A DNA stretch of 64,000 nt from Winogradskyella sp046545555 (GTDB lineage Bacteria; Bacteroidota; Bacteroidia; Flavobacteriales; Flavobacteriaceae): the NCBI RefSeq assembly GCF_046545555.1, contig NZ_JBHZTH010000001.1, forward strand, positions 1,860,001 to 1,924,000, written 5' to 3'. Below, piece after piece: positions 42,980 to 52,415 of this stretch (positions are counted from its first letter, which is position 1; the number at the start of each line of letters is the position of its first letter). The notes beneath the pieces are model-generated. The model did no database searches. It worked only from the letters and a program-made list of their open reading frames with translations, and was not told where the DNA came from. Made by a program: the position numbers and the translations under genes.

Positions 42980-43888
42980 ATGTTGAAGTGCTCTCCTTAC
43001 TGCGTAGTCTTAGTACTAATTATATCTAATTCAGTTTTTTCGCAATCTAAACTGGACAATTTTTTAAAACCAAGTGATACCTTAAATAAATTTAGAAGAA
43101 ATACTGTAGTTATTACTGAGGCCTCATTAGCATCACTTACATTATTAGGTCTAGATCAATTATGGTATGTGGATTATCCGCGTTCAAAATTTAAAACCAT
43201 AGACGATAGTAGTGAATGGCTTCAGATGGATAAAATTGGCCATGTATTTTCATCTTATCAACTTGGACGTATAGGAGCTAGTGCATTAAATTGGGCAGGT
43301 GTTGATGCAAAGAATCAATTAATTTATGGATCTACTTTAGGTCTTGGTTTTTTAACCGCAGTAGAAGTTATGGATGGTTTTTCGGAAGAATGGGGGTTTT
43401 CTTGGACAGATATGGCGGCTAATGTTGCTGGTACAGGATTGTATGTAGGCCAAGAATTACTTTGGAAAGAGCAACGCATTGTTTTAAAATATTCCTTTCA
43501 AAGGACAGAATTTGCCAGAAAACGACCAGATAAGTTAGGTAATGGTTTTACAGAAGAATTTTTAAAAGATTATAACGGCCAAACCTATTGGTTGAGTGCT
43601 AACATTAATTCATTTTTAAAAACGGATTATATACCTAATTGGATAAATCTAGCATTCGGTTATGGTGCTGATGGGATGTTAACTGGAGATGCCAACGATC
43701 CTTTATTTTTAAATCAAAATAGAACGCGACAATATTACCTAAGTTTAGATATTGATTTAACCCGAATTAAGACAAAATCTCAAGTCTTAAAAACTATATT
43801 TGACGTTTTTAACGTGATAAAGATCCCATTTCCAACAATAGAGCTTAGAAGCAATGGTCGTTTAAAGGCCCATTATATCTACTTTTAA
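42980..43888 (+). CDS. DUF2279-type exported protein
   Basis: This 302-residue protein has a signal peptide (residues 1-21, SNSVFSQ) and a hydrophobic core with repeated Trp, Asp and Gly, including DKIGHVFSSYQLGRIGASALNW and SEEWGFSWTDMAANVAGTGLYVGQELLWKEQR. The latter segment resembles the YfiM/DUF2279 family of envelope proteins. It starts directly at the mltG stop, so is co-translated. It is probably outer-membrane or periplasmic. Function unknown, though envelope-linked by context. Confidence 0.75.
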   Translation: MLKCSPYCVVLVLIISNSVFSQSKLDNFLKPSDTLNKFRRNTVVITEASLASLTLLGLDQLWYVDYPRSKFKTIDDSSEWLQMDKIGHVFSSYQLGRIGASALNWAGVDAKNQLIYGSTLGLGFLTAVEVMDGFSEEWGFSWTDMAANVAGTGLYVGQELLWKEQRIVLKYSFQRTEFARKRPDKLGNGFTEEFLKDYNGQTYWLSANINSFLKTDYIPNWINLAFGYGADGMLTGDANDPLFLNQNRTRQYYLSLDIDLTRIKTKSQVLKTIFDVFNVIKIPFPTIELRSNGRLKAHYIYF

Positions 43889-43940
43889 TAACTTTTAACA
43901 AAGCTTAACATCTTGATTATCAATAATTAAATATATGTTG

Positions 43941-43948
43941 TATATTTG
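43941..43948 (+). promoter_or_regulatory. -7 element of lytic-transglycosylase-like gene
   Basis: TATATTTG is embedded in an 18-nt sequence (43936-43953) identical to that of the rpmH promoter (9092-9109). The best -33 TTG (43913-43915) is 25 nt away, longer than usual. The leader would be about 50 nt. Confidence 0.6.
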
Positions 43949-44005
43949 CACGCGAATTTAGTAAAGTTATTTGGGGGAATATTTTACTATAAAAATTTAG
44001 CTATT

Positions 44006-44662
44006 ATGAATAAAAATAGTGTTAAGAATTTTTTATTACCCTTTGCAATCTGTTTATTAATTGCTTTAGCATTATACCCAGATTCAACTGTTAATCTCGA
44101 TCAATATTCTACCGAAGGATTAGAGCTTAACTATCATATTTCAGAAGAATTAGCAATGGCTCCGGAGCCCATTAATATTCAGAAAAACATATTCACACCT
44201 CACTTAGGGAAATCTTTTGAAGGTTTTAAAGAAGCACTAGCTTTTAAAGAATCTAGAGGGAATTATTTTACTGTAAATACTTTAGGGTATTTGGGTAAAT
44301 ATCAATTTGGAAAAGAAACTTTAAAAATGATTGGTATTTATTCGCCAAATCAGTTTTTAAAGAATCCTGAATTACAGGAAAAGGCCTTTTTTGCAAATAC
44401 AAAACGTAATAAATGGGTGTTGAGAAAAGATATTAAGCGTTTCGAAGGGAAAAGTATTGGTGGTGTTAAAGTTACTGAATCTGGTATATTAGCAGCTGCA
44501 CATTTGGCTGGTCCAGGAAGCGTTAAGAAGTTTTTAAGAAGTTATGGGAGTAGTAATTTCTCTGATGCTTATGGCTCTTCAGTAAAATATTACATGAAAA
44601 AGTTTTCTGGGTATGATACATCTATTGTAACTCCTAACAAAAAAGCTAAGGCAACCCCTTAA
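44006..44662 (+). CDS. Exported lytic transglycosylase/glucosaminidase-like protein
   Basis: This 218-residue protein has an N-terminal signal/anchor helix (about 8-24) and a compact domain with FKEALAFKESRGNYFTVNTLGYLGKYQFGKETLKMIG, which looks like a lysozyme-fold catalytic segment (candidate Glu in KES) followed by GILAAAHLAGPGSVKKFLRS. Similar proteins are sometimes labelled peptidoglycan-binding. The start at 44006 (MNKNSVKNF) is chosen since the upstream in-frame stretch overlaps the promoter. It ends overlapping the convergent gene by 4 nt. Catalytic activity is inferred. Confidence 0.65.
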   Translation: MNKNSVKNFLLPFAICLLIALALYPDSTVNLDQYSTEGLELNYHISEELAMAPEPINIQKNIFTPHLGKSFEGFKEALAFKESRGNYFTVNTLGYLGKYQFGKETLKMIGIYSPNQFLKNPELQEKAFFANTKRNKWVLRKDIKRFEGKSIGGVKVTESGILAAAHLAGPGSVKKFLRSYGSSNFSDAYGSSVKYYMKKFSGYDTSIVTPNKKAKATP

Positions 44663-45369
44663 TCTTTTTGGATAATAAATATTGTTGGTCGTTTATGTAA
44701 ATCTTCTTTATTATGTTTCCACTCTTTTGCTGGTTTGGTTCGTATAAACTCTGAAGGTAGAGTAAGGTCACATGCAATACATACGCGTGTGTTAGGTTGT
44801 AATACAGAAGCTAAATCATCTAGCATTTTCATATTCCTGTAAGGTGTTTCAATAAATATTTGCGATTGGTTATGCTCAAAAGATATACGCTCTAATGCCT
44901 TAAGCTTAGATTTTCGCTCACCTTTATCTATAGGTAAGTAACCATTAAAGGTAAAGCTCTGACCGTTCATACCCGAACCCATAAGGGCAAGTATAATTGA
45001 AGAGGGACCAACAAGAGGAATAACCTTTATCTCCATATGATGAGCGAGTCGAACAATATCTGATCCAGGATCTGCAATTGCAGGGCAACCAGCTTCTGAA
45101 AGTAAACCGATAGATTTACCTTCTAAACATGCATTTAAATATGTGTTTCTCTCAGCTTCAGTGGTGTATTTATTCAATACTTTCATAATTAGTTTTGGCT
45201 GAGATTTATTTGCGGAAACACGTTTTATAAATCTTCGCGCAGTTTTTTCGTTCTCTACAATATATATATCTATCTGCTCAATTACTTTCTTTATTGAAAT
45301 AGGTAAAACTTCTAATGGTGGATTATCACCTAGTCGTGTTGGTATTAGATATAGAGAACCTTTGGTCAT
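44659..45369 (-). CDS. RsmI-like SAM-dependent methyltransferase
   Basis: This 236-residue tetrapyrrole-methylase-fold enzyme resembles RsmI (16S rRNA C1402 2'-O-methyltransferase) but is shorter than the usual about 280-residue form. Visible features are SLYLIPTRLGDN at the N-terminus, LLSEAGCPAIADPGSDIVRLAH (the SAM-binding loop), VGPSSIILALMGSGMNGQSFTFNGYLP and IFIETPYRN. It is 6 nt downstream of the T9SS dehydrogenase-like gene. It could be a paralogue of RsmI with a different target. Confidence 0.82.
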   Translation of the reverse strand: MTKGSLYLIPTRLGDNPPLEVLPISIKKVIEQIDIYIVENEKTARRFIKRVSANKSQPKLIMKVLNKYTTEAERNTYLNACLEGKSIGLLSEAGCPAIADPGSDIVRLAHHMEIKVIPLVGPSSIILALMGSGMNGQSFTFNGYLPIDKGERKSKLKALERISFEHNQSQIFIETPYRNMKMLDDLASVLQPNTRVCIACDLTLPSEFIRTKPAKEWKHNKEDLHKRPTIFIIQKD

Positions 45370-45374
45370 TTATG

Positions 45375-46781
45375 TTAATTAACTACTAGTTTTTTTACCG
45401 CTTCCTCGCCATTATTAGAGGTAACCTTAATTATATAGATTCCACTTTTTAGATTTGCAGTACTGATGCTTTGAATAGTTTCAGTATTTCTGCTTATAGT
45501 TTGTATAACTTTACCTTGAATATCAAAAATGAATATTTCTACAGATCCTAAAGTCTGAAATGAAGAAAAATCTAAATTAACTTCATTTATAGAAGGATTT
45601 GGGTAGATAGAAAATGTATTGATATTATTATCATCTAATCCTAAACTATCGTTATCTATAATTTTGTAGATATTTCCACCTAAAGTAGAAAAATAAATTT
45701 CTCCATTTACATCTTCACCAAAAGCTACAGGACCACCTAAAGAAAAAGGTTCTATTGTCATATTCCAACTTCCGTTTTCGAATCTTAAATATCCAATATC
45801 TTGATTGCATATATCTGAAAAGAAATATAATCCTTCCAAACCTGGATGTTCAGTGCCTCTATATCTATATCCTCCAGTGATAGAACATCCTCCTGTAGTG
45901 TTATGAGTGTATTGTGCCACAGGAAAGGTTAGTGTCGTATCTCCGTTACATTCTGAGGCGTTACCGTTATATTCACTATTACCTTCGTAGCATCTCCAGC
46001 CATAATTTAGACCAGCTGAGGTAGATGGAGCACTATTAATTTCTTCAATTTCATTTTGACCAACGTCAGCAATCCAAACATCTCCAGTGGTTCTATCAAA
46101 TGAAAACTTCCATGGGTTTCTTAGACCATATGACCATATTTCATCACTAGCTGAAGCATTGCCGACAAACGGGTTATCAGCAGGAATTGCATAAGGATTC
46201 GCAACTGTAGAATTATTAACATCAATTCTTAACAACTTACCTAGTAGATTAGTTAAGTTTTGAGAGTTATTTAGAGGGTCACCACCAGAGCCACCGTCAC
46301 CAGAGGAAATGTAAAGATAGCCATCGGGTCCAAATTGTAGTTCTCCACCATTGTGATTGCTAAATGGCTGAGCATACTCAAGGATTTTTAATTCTGAATT
46401 AGAATCTGCAATTGATGGATTAGTTGCATTTCTAGAAAATCTAGAAATTACGGTATCTCCAGAATTATTAATATAATTAACAAATAAATAACCATTTGAA
46501 GCATAATTAGGATGAAATGCCAAACCAAGTAGACCTCTTTCACCACCAGAATCACTTACTATAGCATCAATATCTAGGAAAGGAGTGCTTTGTACAGTAC
46601 CATTAGCGTTAATGATTTTAATGCGTCCAGTATTTTGTTCGGCTATAAATAAACGATCATCACCAGCATGTTTTATATTCACAGGTCTGTTTAGTCCAGA
46701 TGCGAATAATTCTGTGTCTAAATCTTGAGCAAAAGAAAATGAAATAAATAATAAAAATAGAAGTGCAACTATATCTTTCAT
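45375..46781 (-). CDS. PQQ-dependent sugar dehydrogenase-like protein, T9SS cargo
   Basis: This 468-residue exported protein has a signal peptide (residues 1-18, SFSFA), a six-bladed glucose/sorbosone dehydrogenase propeller (about 22-365; HAGDDRLFIAEQNTGRIKIIN, ERGLLGLAFHPNYASNGYLFVNY, NHNGGELQFGPDGYLYISSGDGGSGGDPLNN, EEINSAPSTSAGLNYGWRCYEG) and a type A type-IX secretion sorting domain (about 390-468; SIYPNPSINEVNLDF, SGIYIIKVTSN). Cofactor would be PQQ or a metal by family inference, but whether it oxidises a sugar is not provable here. Confidence 0.85.
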   Translation of the reverse strand: MKDIVALLFLLFISFSFAQDLDTELFASGLNRPVNIKHAGDDRLFIAEQNTGRIKIINANGTVQSTPFLDIDAIVSDSGGERGLLGLAFHPNYASNGYLFVNYINNSGDTVISRFSRNATNPSIADSNSELKILEYAQPFSNHNGGELQFGPDGYLYISSGDGGSGGDPLNNSQNLTNLLGKLLRIDVNNSTVANPYAIPADNPFVGNASASDEIWSYGLRNPWKFSFDRTTGDVWIADVGQNEIEEINSAPSTSAGLNYGWRCYEGNSEYNGNASECNGDTTLTFPVAQYTHNTTGGCSITGGYRYRGTEHPGLEGLYFFSDICNQDIGYLRFENGSWNMTIEPFSLGGPVAFGEDVNGEIYFSTLGGNIYKIIDNDSLGLDDNNINTFSIYPNPSINEVNLDFSSFQTLGSVEIFIFDIQGKVIQTISRNTETIQSISTANLKSGIYIIKVTSNNGEEAVKKLVVN

Positions 46782-46845
46782 AACAATAAATTTGAGGACG
46801 TTCTATTGTAAAAATAAGAAATAATTACCCAACAGTTTAAATGTG

Positions 46846-47310
46846 TTATAAATGAGTTGCTTTTAGTTTTTTTGAAATTAACTCAGAAGTCTCTTCAATT
46901 AAGTTAAAAACCTTTTTAAAATCTTCTAGTTCACCATAATATGGATCAGGTACATTTTTGTTAGTGTTAAACCTATTTTCTTCGAGATATAAATAGACCT
47001 TACCAATGTCTTTATTGTGTCTTGCTAGGCTAATTATGTTTGTGTAGTTAGAGTGATCCATAGCATAGATATAGTCAAATTTATCAAAGTCTTCGACCTT
47101 AAATTGTCTAGCGTTTTGAGAACTAATATCAATACCTTTTTCTTTAGCAACAATTATTGACCTATAGTCAGGTTTATTTCCAATATGATAAGCTGCAGTA
47201 CCGGCAGAATCTACAAAAAAATTAATCTCTGGAAGTTTTGATTGCAAGATACCATGAGCTAACGGCGATCGACAAATATTGCCTAAACACACCATTAGAA
47301 TATTAATCAT
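46846..47310 (-). CDS. Low-molecular-weight protein-tyrosine-phosphatase
   Basis: This 154-residue phosphatase has the P-loop VCLGNICRSP with catalytic Cys8 and Arg14, and the general acid in VPDPYYG. Length and motif placement are normal for bacterial LMW-PTPs, which act on tyrosine kinases in exopolysaccharide control or on arginine phosphates. It sits 12 nt downstream of dnaA, so is probably co-transcribed with it, a neighbour order I recall as frequent in Flavobacteriia. Confidence 0.92.
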   Translation of the reverse strand: MINILMVCLGNICRSPLAHGILQSKLPEINFFVDSAGTAAYHIGNKPDYRSIIVAKEKGIDISSQNARQFKVEDFDKFDYIYAMDHSNYTNIISLARHNKDIGKVYLYLEENRFNTNKNVPDPYYGELEDFKKVFNLIEETSELISKKLKATHL

Positions 47311-47322
47311 GAATTTTAAAAT

Positions 47323-48750
47323 TTATAGGGCTAATTTTTTAGCTAAATCTTCAACATATTTTCTGAATTGCTTATCTGTTGAAGATAAATTATCTACCGT
47401 CTTACATGCGTGTAAAACAGTCGCATGATCACGTTGACCAATTTGAGAACCAATACTAGCTAATGAGGCTTTAGTATATTTTTTGGCAAAAAACATGGCC
47501 AATTGACGCGCTTGTACAATATGACGCTTACGAGTTTTAGACTGTAATGTACTTACATCCATTTGGAAATAATCAGAAACTACTTTTTGTATGTAATCTA
47601 TTGATACTTCACGTTTTGTATTCTTAACAAACTTTTCTACTATGTCTTTTGCTAGATTTATGGTAATTTCTTTCTTATTAAAAGATGACTGAGCTATTAA
47701 AGAAATAATAGCACCTTCTAATTCTCTAACATTTGTTTTGATATGTTTTGCTACATATTCAATAATTTCTTCAGGCATTTCAACACCATCTCGATAAAGT
47801 TTATTCTTTAATATTGAAACTCTTGTTTCAAAGTCTGGTGTTTGTAATTCTGCAGACAATCCCCATTTAAAACGCGATAATAAGCGTTGTTCAATATCTT
47901 GCATATCTACAGGAGCTTTGTCACTCGTTAAGACAACTTGTTTTCCATTTTGATGTAAATGATTGAAAATATGGAAGAATACGTCTTGTGTACCAGACTT
48001 GCCAGACAAGAATTGTACATCATCAATAATAAGAACATCTATGATTTGATAGAAGTGAATAAAATCATTTCTATTATTTTTCTTTACTGAATCTATATAT
48101 TGTTGTGTAAATTTTTCAGCAGAGATATATAGTACTGTTTTCTCAGGATATTTATCTTTAATATCTACACCTATCGCATGGGCCAAATGTGTTTTACCTA
48201 GGCCAACTCCACCGAAAATTAAAAGTGGATTAAATGAGGTGCCGCCAGGTTTATTTGCAACGGCAATACCAGCGTTTCTTGCTAATCTATTTGAATCTCC
48301 TTCTAAGAAGTTTTCAAAACTATAACTTGGATTTAATTGAGATTCAATTTTCACATTTCTAATACCAGGAATAATAAAAGGGTTTCTTAACTCTGGACTT
48401 TTATTATTAAAAGGAACATCAACATCTTGTGACTTTACAGGTGATCTATTAGAACTTGGTATTTTTTCTGTGAAAGGTTGTTTGTTGCCATAAGTGTTTT
48501 CCATCTTAATGACGTAAACCAATTTAGCATCTTCACCTAATTCCTTGGTCAGAGCTACTTTTAAGATCTTTACATAGTGCTCCTCTAGCCATTCGTAGAA
48601 AAATTTACTAGGAACTTGGATGCTTAGTGCGTTAGTAGATAGTTTAACAGCAACGATAGGTTCAAACCATGTTTTATAAGCTTGTGGTTGTATATTATCT
48701 TTAATAAAAGCTAGACAATTTCCCCAAACAGATTGCGCTGTTACCTCCAT
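47323..48750 (-). CDS. dnaA: Chromosomal replication initiator DnaA
   Basis: This 475-residue AAA+ initiator has domain I (about 1-80), a linker with Pro/Ser (about 90-140), the AAA+ core with Walker A GGVGLGKTH (180-188), LIIDDVQFL and sensor segments, and a C-terminal DNA-binding domain containing the signature RDHATVLHACKTV. Length is normal. The upstream region 48751-48947 is AT-rich but has no TTATCCACA-type box that I can find, so dnaA here does not obviously mark oriC. Confidence 0.97.
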   Translation of the reverse strand: MEVTAQSVWGNCLAFIKDNIQPQAYKTWFEPIVAVKLSTNALSIQVPSKFFYEWLEEHYVKILKVALTKELGEDAKLVYVIKMENTYGNKQPFTEKIPSSNRSPVKSQDVDVPFNNKSPELRNPFIIPGIRNVKIESQLNPSYSFENFLEGDSNRLARNAGIAVANKPGGTSFNPLLIFGGVGLGKTHLAHAIGVDIKDKYPEKTVLYISAEKFTQQYIDSVKKNNRNDFIHFYQIIDVLIIDDVQFLSGKSGTQDVFFHIFNHLHQNGKQVVLTSDKAPVDMQDIEQRLLSRFKWGLSAELQTPDFETRVSILKNKLYRDGVEMPEEIIEYVAKHIKTNVRELEGAIISLIAQSSFNKKEITINLAKDIVEKFVKNTKREVSIDYIQKVVSDYFQMDVSTLQSKTRKRHIVQARQLAMFFAKKYTKASLASIGSQIGQRDHATVLHACKTVDNLSSTDKQFRKYVEDLAKKLAL

Positions 48751-48947
48751 ACGTTAAGTTAAGTTATTATTGTTAGTTAGTTAGCAAAAGAAAAAAGAAT
48801 AGTAGTTTCTATTCGTTTTAACAAGACAAATATGTGAACAAAATTCTTAATAAAAAAATCATTTTTTATCGAATTTTAAGAATTTTTTCACCATGTTTAA
48901 TTCGAAATTAAAATTACAACTTTTTTCTAAAAGCGAACTTTAAATAT

Positions 48948-49355
48948 ATGAATTTTAACGAAACTAAAATTAGGGTGAGATATGGTGAGACAGATCAGAT
49001 GGGTGTGGTTTACCATGCGAATTATGCTGTTTATTTTGAAGTTGGTAGAACTGAATGGTTACGCCAGTACGGCCTGAGTTACAGGGATATGGAAGAAGAA
49101 GGGATTATGTTGCCGGTTATTTCGCTATGCGTAAATTACAAAAATTCAGCACGTTACGATGATGTTGTTAAAGTAAAAACTATGCTAAAAAAAATGCCTA
49201 CTGCATCAATAGAGTTTAATTATGAATTATGGAATGAATCTGATATTTTACTTGCTACTGGTAACACAATTCTTGCATTTATAGACGTCAAAAAAAATAG
49301 ACCAACTCGCTGTCCGAAATATCTTTTAGATAAACTGCAAGATTACTCGTTATAA
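48948..49355 (+). CDS. Acyl-CoA thioesterase, YbgC/4HBT hotdog fold
   Basis: This 135-residue thioesterase has the 4-hydroxybenzoyl-CoA-thioesterase-type active site in YGETDQMGVVYHANYAVYFE (Asp at about residue 16 as the nucleophile/base), typical of YbgC family members that hydrolyse short-chain acyl-CoA. It overlaps the convergent YigZ gene by 6 nt at its end. Substrate chain length unknown. Confidence 0.88.
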   Translation: MNFNETKIRVRYGETDQMGVVYHANYAVYFEVGRTEWLRQYGLSYRDMEEEGIMLPVISLCVNYKNSARYDDVVKVKTMLKKMPTASIEFNYELWNESDILLATGNTILAFIDVKKNRPTRCPKYLLDKLQDYSL

Positions 49356-49958
49356 TTCATTAATTTCTATACCGAAAAATTGATTAAAAAGATCAAAGAT
49401 TCTAGAACTGTTACCTTTTCTGACAGATATTTCCAACAAACAATTTAACTCTAACGTCTGTTTGTTTATTTCTACCTGATTTTCTTTTAGAATTCTCATT
49501 ACTTTACTCATATTTTTATATTCAAATTTTAGCTCAAAATCTATATTAATAGTTTTTTCAACTATTTCTGAAGCTGCTAAAGCCAATTGAGCACCTGTTC
49601 TATACGCATTAATTAGACCTCCAACACCTAATTTTATACCACCATAATACCTGATGACTACGACTAGGATGTTTGTAACACCAAAAGATTGAATTTGACC
49701 GTATATTGGCATGCCGGCTGAATTATTAGGTTCTCCATCATCATTTGCTCTGTAACGGATGTTATCTGTTCCTAGTTGATAAGCATAGCACCAATGTCTT
49801 GCAGCATAATGTTCTTTTTTTAAATTTTCTAAATGGGTTTTTATGTCTTCTTCTTCCTTTACATGAAAAGCATAGCCGTAAAACTTACTATTCTTGTCCT
49901 TAAATAAATCACCCTTAGAGGTTTTAAGAATTGTTTTGTAAGTATCTTTTGAATCCAT
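49350..49958 (-). CDS. YigZ/IMPACT-family protein
   Basis: This 202-residue protein has the UPF0029/IMPACT N-terminal domain (about 10-115; KFYGYAFHVKEEEDI, HWCYAYQLG, RYRANDDGEPNNSAGMPIYGQIQ, VVVIRYYGGIKLGVGGLINAY) and a C-terminal DUF1949-like part. YigZ is widely conserved but its function is unclear; eukaryotic IMPACT modulates translation control. It abuts the EamA gene stop directly (49958/49959), so is in the same operon. Confidence 0.9.
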   Translation of the reverse strand: MDSKDTYKTILKTSKGDLFKDKNSKFYGYAFHVKEEEDIKTHLENLKKEHYAARHWCYAYQLGTDNIRYRANDDGEPNNSAGMPIYGQIQSFGVTNILVVVIRYYGGIKLGVGGLINAYRTGAQLALAASEIVEKTINIDFELKFEYKNMSKVMRILKENQVEINKQTLELNCLLEISVRKGNSSRIFDLFNQFFGIEINEL

Positions 49959-50810
49959 TTATGTTAAGGTAACTAGTATTATTGATGTAATAGCTACACT
50001 AATTCCTATCCAATTTTTCTTAGAAATAGACTCCTTAAATAATAGTAAGCCTATTAGTGTAGAAAGTGCCACAATAGATACATTATTGATAGTAAAGACA
50101 GAAGAACTTTCAAAACTACCTGCACGTAAGGCTTTTAATAAAAAGTACATTGAGCAATAATTAACAAGACCTAGCGCAAAACCGAAAGGGAGACTTTTAA
50201 AGTTAAATTGAGATTTTGCTCTTGTATAATTAATACCGATAATTAGCATTCCCAAAAGGCCAGCAATACCGAATATTATGGACAAAAATAAAGGCATATT
50301 ACCTTCAGGTGCAAAGTGGTTAACACTTGTATCTATAATACCAGATCCTAGAAATAATAAAATAGGTAAGTAAATAGACTTACTCATATCAGAATTTTCC
50401 TTTTCTTTTACCGATGTTAAGTAAACAGCAATTAAAGCCAGAATTATACCTGTGATTTTTTGAAACCCTACACCTTCATTATATATGTAAATACCAAATA
50501 ATATTGGGATTATCACACTCATTTTACTGGCTACAGAGGCAACAGAAAGACCATTTCTCTGTGCTGTTAAAGCCATGACATTAAAAATTGTAATAAATAA
50601 AAAGCCGAGTGCTATTGCGGCATAAAACCAATTGGTCTGTATAATTGTTGTGCTATTGATTTTTCCATCATAAAGAAGGTACCCAAAAGTGCATGCTGTG
50701 ATGTAATTGAAAACAATTGCTTGTAGAGTATTAACCCTATACTTTTTAAAAAGCTTGAAAAGCACAAATATTGCAGTTGAAGAAAGAACACTCAGTAAAA
50801 GGTATATCAA
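49959..50810 (-). CDS. EamA-family (DMT) transporter
   Basis: This 283-residue membrane protein has ten hydrophobic helices in two five-helix halves, the EamA layout (for example LLSVLSSTAIFVLFKLFKKY, and the second half from ILLFLGSGIIDTSVNHFAPE). DMT carriers usually export metabolites or amino acids. It overlaps the HAD gene by 4 nt. Substrate unknown. Confidence 0.85.
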   Translation of the reverse strand: MIYLLLSVLSSTAIFVLFKLFKKYRVNTLQAIVFNYITACTFGYLLYDGKINSTTIIQTNWFYAAIALGFLFITIFNVMALTAQRNGLSVASVASKMSVIIPILFGIYIYNEGVGFQKITGIILALIAVYLTSVKEKENSDMSKSIYLPILLFLGSGIIDTSVNHFAPEGNMPLFLSIIFGIAGLLGMLIIGINYTRAKSQFNFKSLPFGFALGLVNYCSMYFLLKALRAGSFESSSVFTINNVSIVALSTLIGLLLFKESISKKNWIGISVAITSIILVTLT

Positions 50811-51424
50811 AATAAATCTTTTTTGATTGAAAATAAATTAACGACGTCTTCTTTTGTTTCATCAATATTCCAAATAGAAAAGCCTAATTTTTTTGCCATG
50901 TCAGTATTATCTTTAGTATCGTCAATAAATAAGCATTCCTTAGCTATAATCTTGTTTTCTCGTAGAACAAATTCAAAAATATCCGCATTAGGTTTTCTTA
51001 AATGTATCTGTTGTGACAAATAAAAAACATCAAAATAAGATTTAAACTCCTCATAAAACGGAACTTTCTGTTTTATGAAGTCGATATGCATGTCATTAGT
51101 GTTGCTTAATAGTATTAATTGATAGTCTTTGTTTTGAGCTAAGGTTTTAATAAAATCCAAGCGATATTTAGGGAAATCTTTTATAATATAATTCCAAGCT
51201 TTGACTACTTCAGCTTTATTTAAATTCGGGAATTTTGATAAATAGAATTGTATAAATTCTGAAGTGGAAATTCTTCCGATTTCATACTGTGTATTCGTAT
51301 CTATCATTTCACCTTCAAATGTATCTAATCCAAAAAGATCTAATGCATTTTCCATAGCACCAACTTTATCTAAATTGATAAATACATCACCAAAATCGAA
51401 TATTAATGTTTTAATCTTTGACAT
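50807..51424 (-). CDS. HAD-family hydrolase
   Basis: This 205-residue HAD phosphatase has DxD-type motif I as FDFGDVFINLD (Asp10 nucleophile, Asp13 acid is replaced by position in FGD), motif II LLSNTN, the Lys in HLRKPNADIFEF, and motif IV FIDDTKDN. The cap is helical, as in subfamily IA. It overlaps ribD by 14 nt and EamA by 4 nt, so is translationally coupled. Given ribD, a role in dephosphorylating a riboflavin intermediate is attractive but not shown. Confidence 0.85.
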   Translation of the reverse strand: MSKIKTLIFDFGDVFINLDKVGAMENALDLFGLDTFEGEMIDTNTQYEIGRISTSEFIQFYLSKFPNLNKAEVVKAWNYIIKDFPKYRLDFIKTLAQNKDYQLILLSNTNDMHIDFIKQKVPFYEEFKSYFDVFYLSQQIHLRKPNADIFEFVLRENKIIAKECLFIDDTKDNTDMAKKLGFSIWNIDETKEDVVNLFSIKKDLF

Positions 51425-52415
51425 AAATACTTAATAGATCATTTTTAATGATTGTTTCCGAAATAAGTTTTCCATTTATTTTTGGTGCTTTTACACCATC
51501 CTTAAATTCAATATTACCGGTGAAAATACGAGCCTCATCCCAAAGTTCTTCATTTATAAACGTTTGTAGTGTTTTTGCGCCGCCTTCAATGATGATAGAA
51601 TTTATATTGTTATCGTAAAATAATTTAGCAATCTGAAATGCTATAGGCTCATTAAAATCTACGTTTTGTTCATTTATAATAAAAGTTTCGACTTCAGTGT
51701 TAAAAACATTAAAAGTAAGATTCAATTTTGAAGTTCTATCAATTACAACTCGAGTAGGATTGTTCCCTTTCCAGTCTCTAACTGTTAAACTCGGGTTATC
51801 TTCTACAATGGTATTTGTTCCTACTAAAATAGACTGTTCTTCAGCACGCCATTTATGAACTAATTGTCTAGAGTATCTATTTGTTATCCAAACAGGTTTT
51901 TGTTCGTCTTTTGTAATAGGTGCGATAAATCCATCTTTAGTTTCTGCCCATTTTAAAATAATATAAGGGCGTTTTTTAGTATAAAATGTAAAAAATCGTT
52001 TGTGGTGTATTTTGCATTCTTGCTCTAAAACACCAATGGTTACTTTGCAACCTGCAGCTTTTAATTTGGCAATTCCTTTACCAGCTACTTTAGGATTATC
52101 GTCTACACAGCCTATAACAACTTTAGGGATTTTGTGTTTTATAATTAAGTCACTACATGGTGGAGTTTTACCGAGATGACTGCAGGGTTCTAGTGTTACA
52201 TATAGTGTACTTTTTTGTAAAAGTGATTTGTCTTTAACAGATTTAATGGCATTGACTTCTGCATGATGACCTCCGTAAGTACTCGTAAAACCTTCACCTA
52301 TAATAGTATCGTTATAAACTAAAATGGCACCAACCATTGGGTTAGGTCTTGTAGCACCTAAACCATTTTTTGCAATCTGTATACAACGTTGTATGTGTGT
52401 CTCGTGGATGGTCAA
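51411..52415 (-). CDS. ribD: Riboflavin biosynthesis deaminase/reductase RibD
   Basis: This 334-residue bifunctional enzyme deaminates and reduces pyrimidine intermediates of riboflavin synthesis. The N-terminal deaminase domain has zinc ligands His51, Cys78 and Cys87 with proton-shuttle Glu53 (HHAEVNA, EPCSHLGKTPPC). The C-terminal reductase domain includes KWAETKDGFIAP and EGGAKTLQTFI. The deaminase stop to HAD start overlaps by 14 nt. It begins directly after the lipoprotein gene upstream. Confidence 0.95.
   Translation of the reverse strand: MTIHETHIQRCIQIAKNGLGATRPNPMVGAILVYNDTIIGEGFTSTYGGHHAEVNAIKSVKDKSLLQKSTLYVTLEPCSHLGKTPPCSDLIIKHKIPKVVIGCVDDNPKVAGKGIAKLKAAGCKVTIGVLEQECKIHHKRFFTFYTKKRPYIILKWAETKDGFIAPITKDEQKPVWITNRYSRQLVHKWRAEEQSILVGTNTIVEDNPSLTVRDWKGNNPTRVVIDRTSKLNLTFNVFNTEVETFIINEQNVDFNEPIAFQIAKLFYDNNINSIIIEGGAKTLQTFINEELWDEARIFTGNIEFKDGVKAPKINGKLISETIIKNDLLSIYVKD

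Noticed and set aside
48751..48947. Replication origin next to dnaA
   Set aside because: The region is AT-rich but has no TTATCCACA-like box clusters that I can find on either strand.
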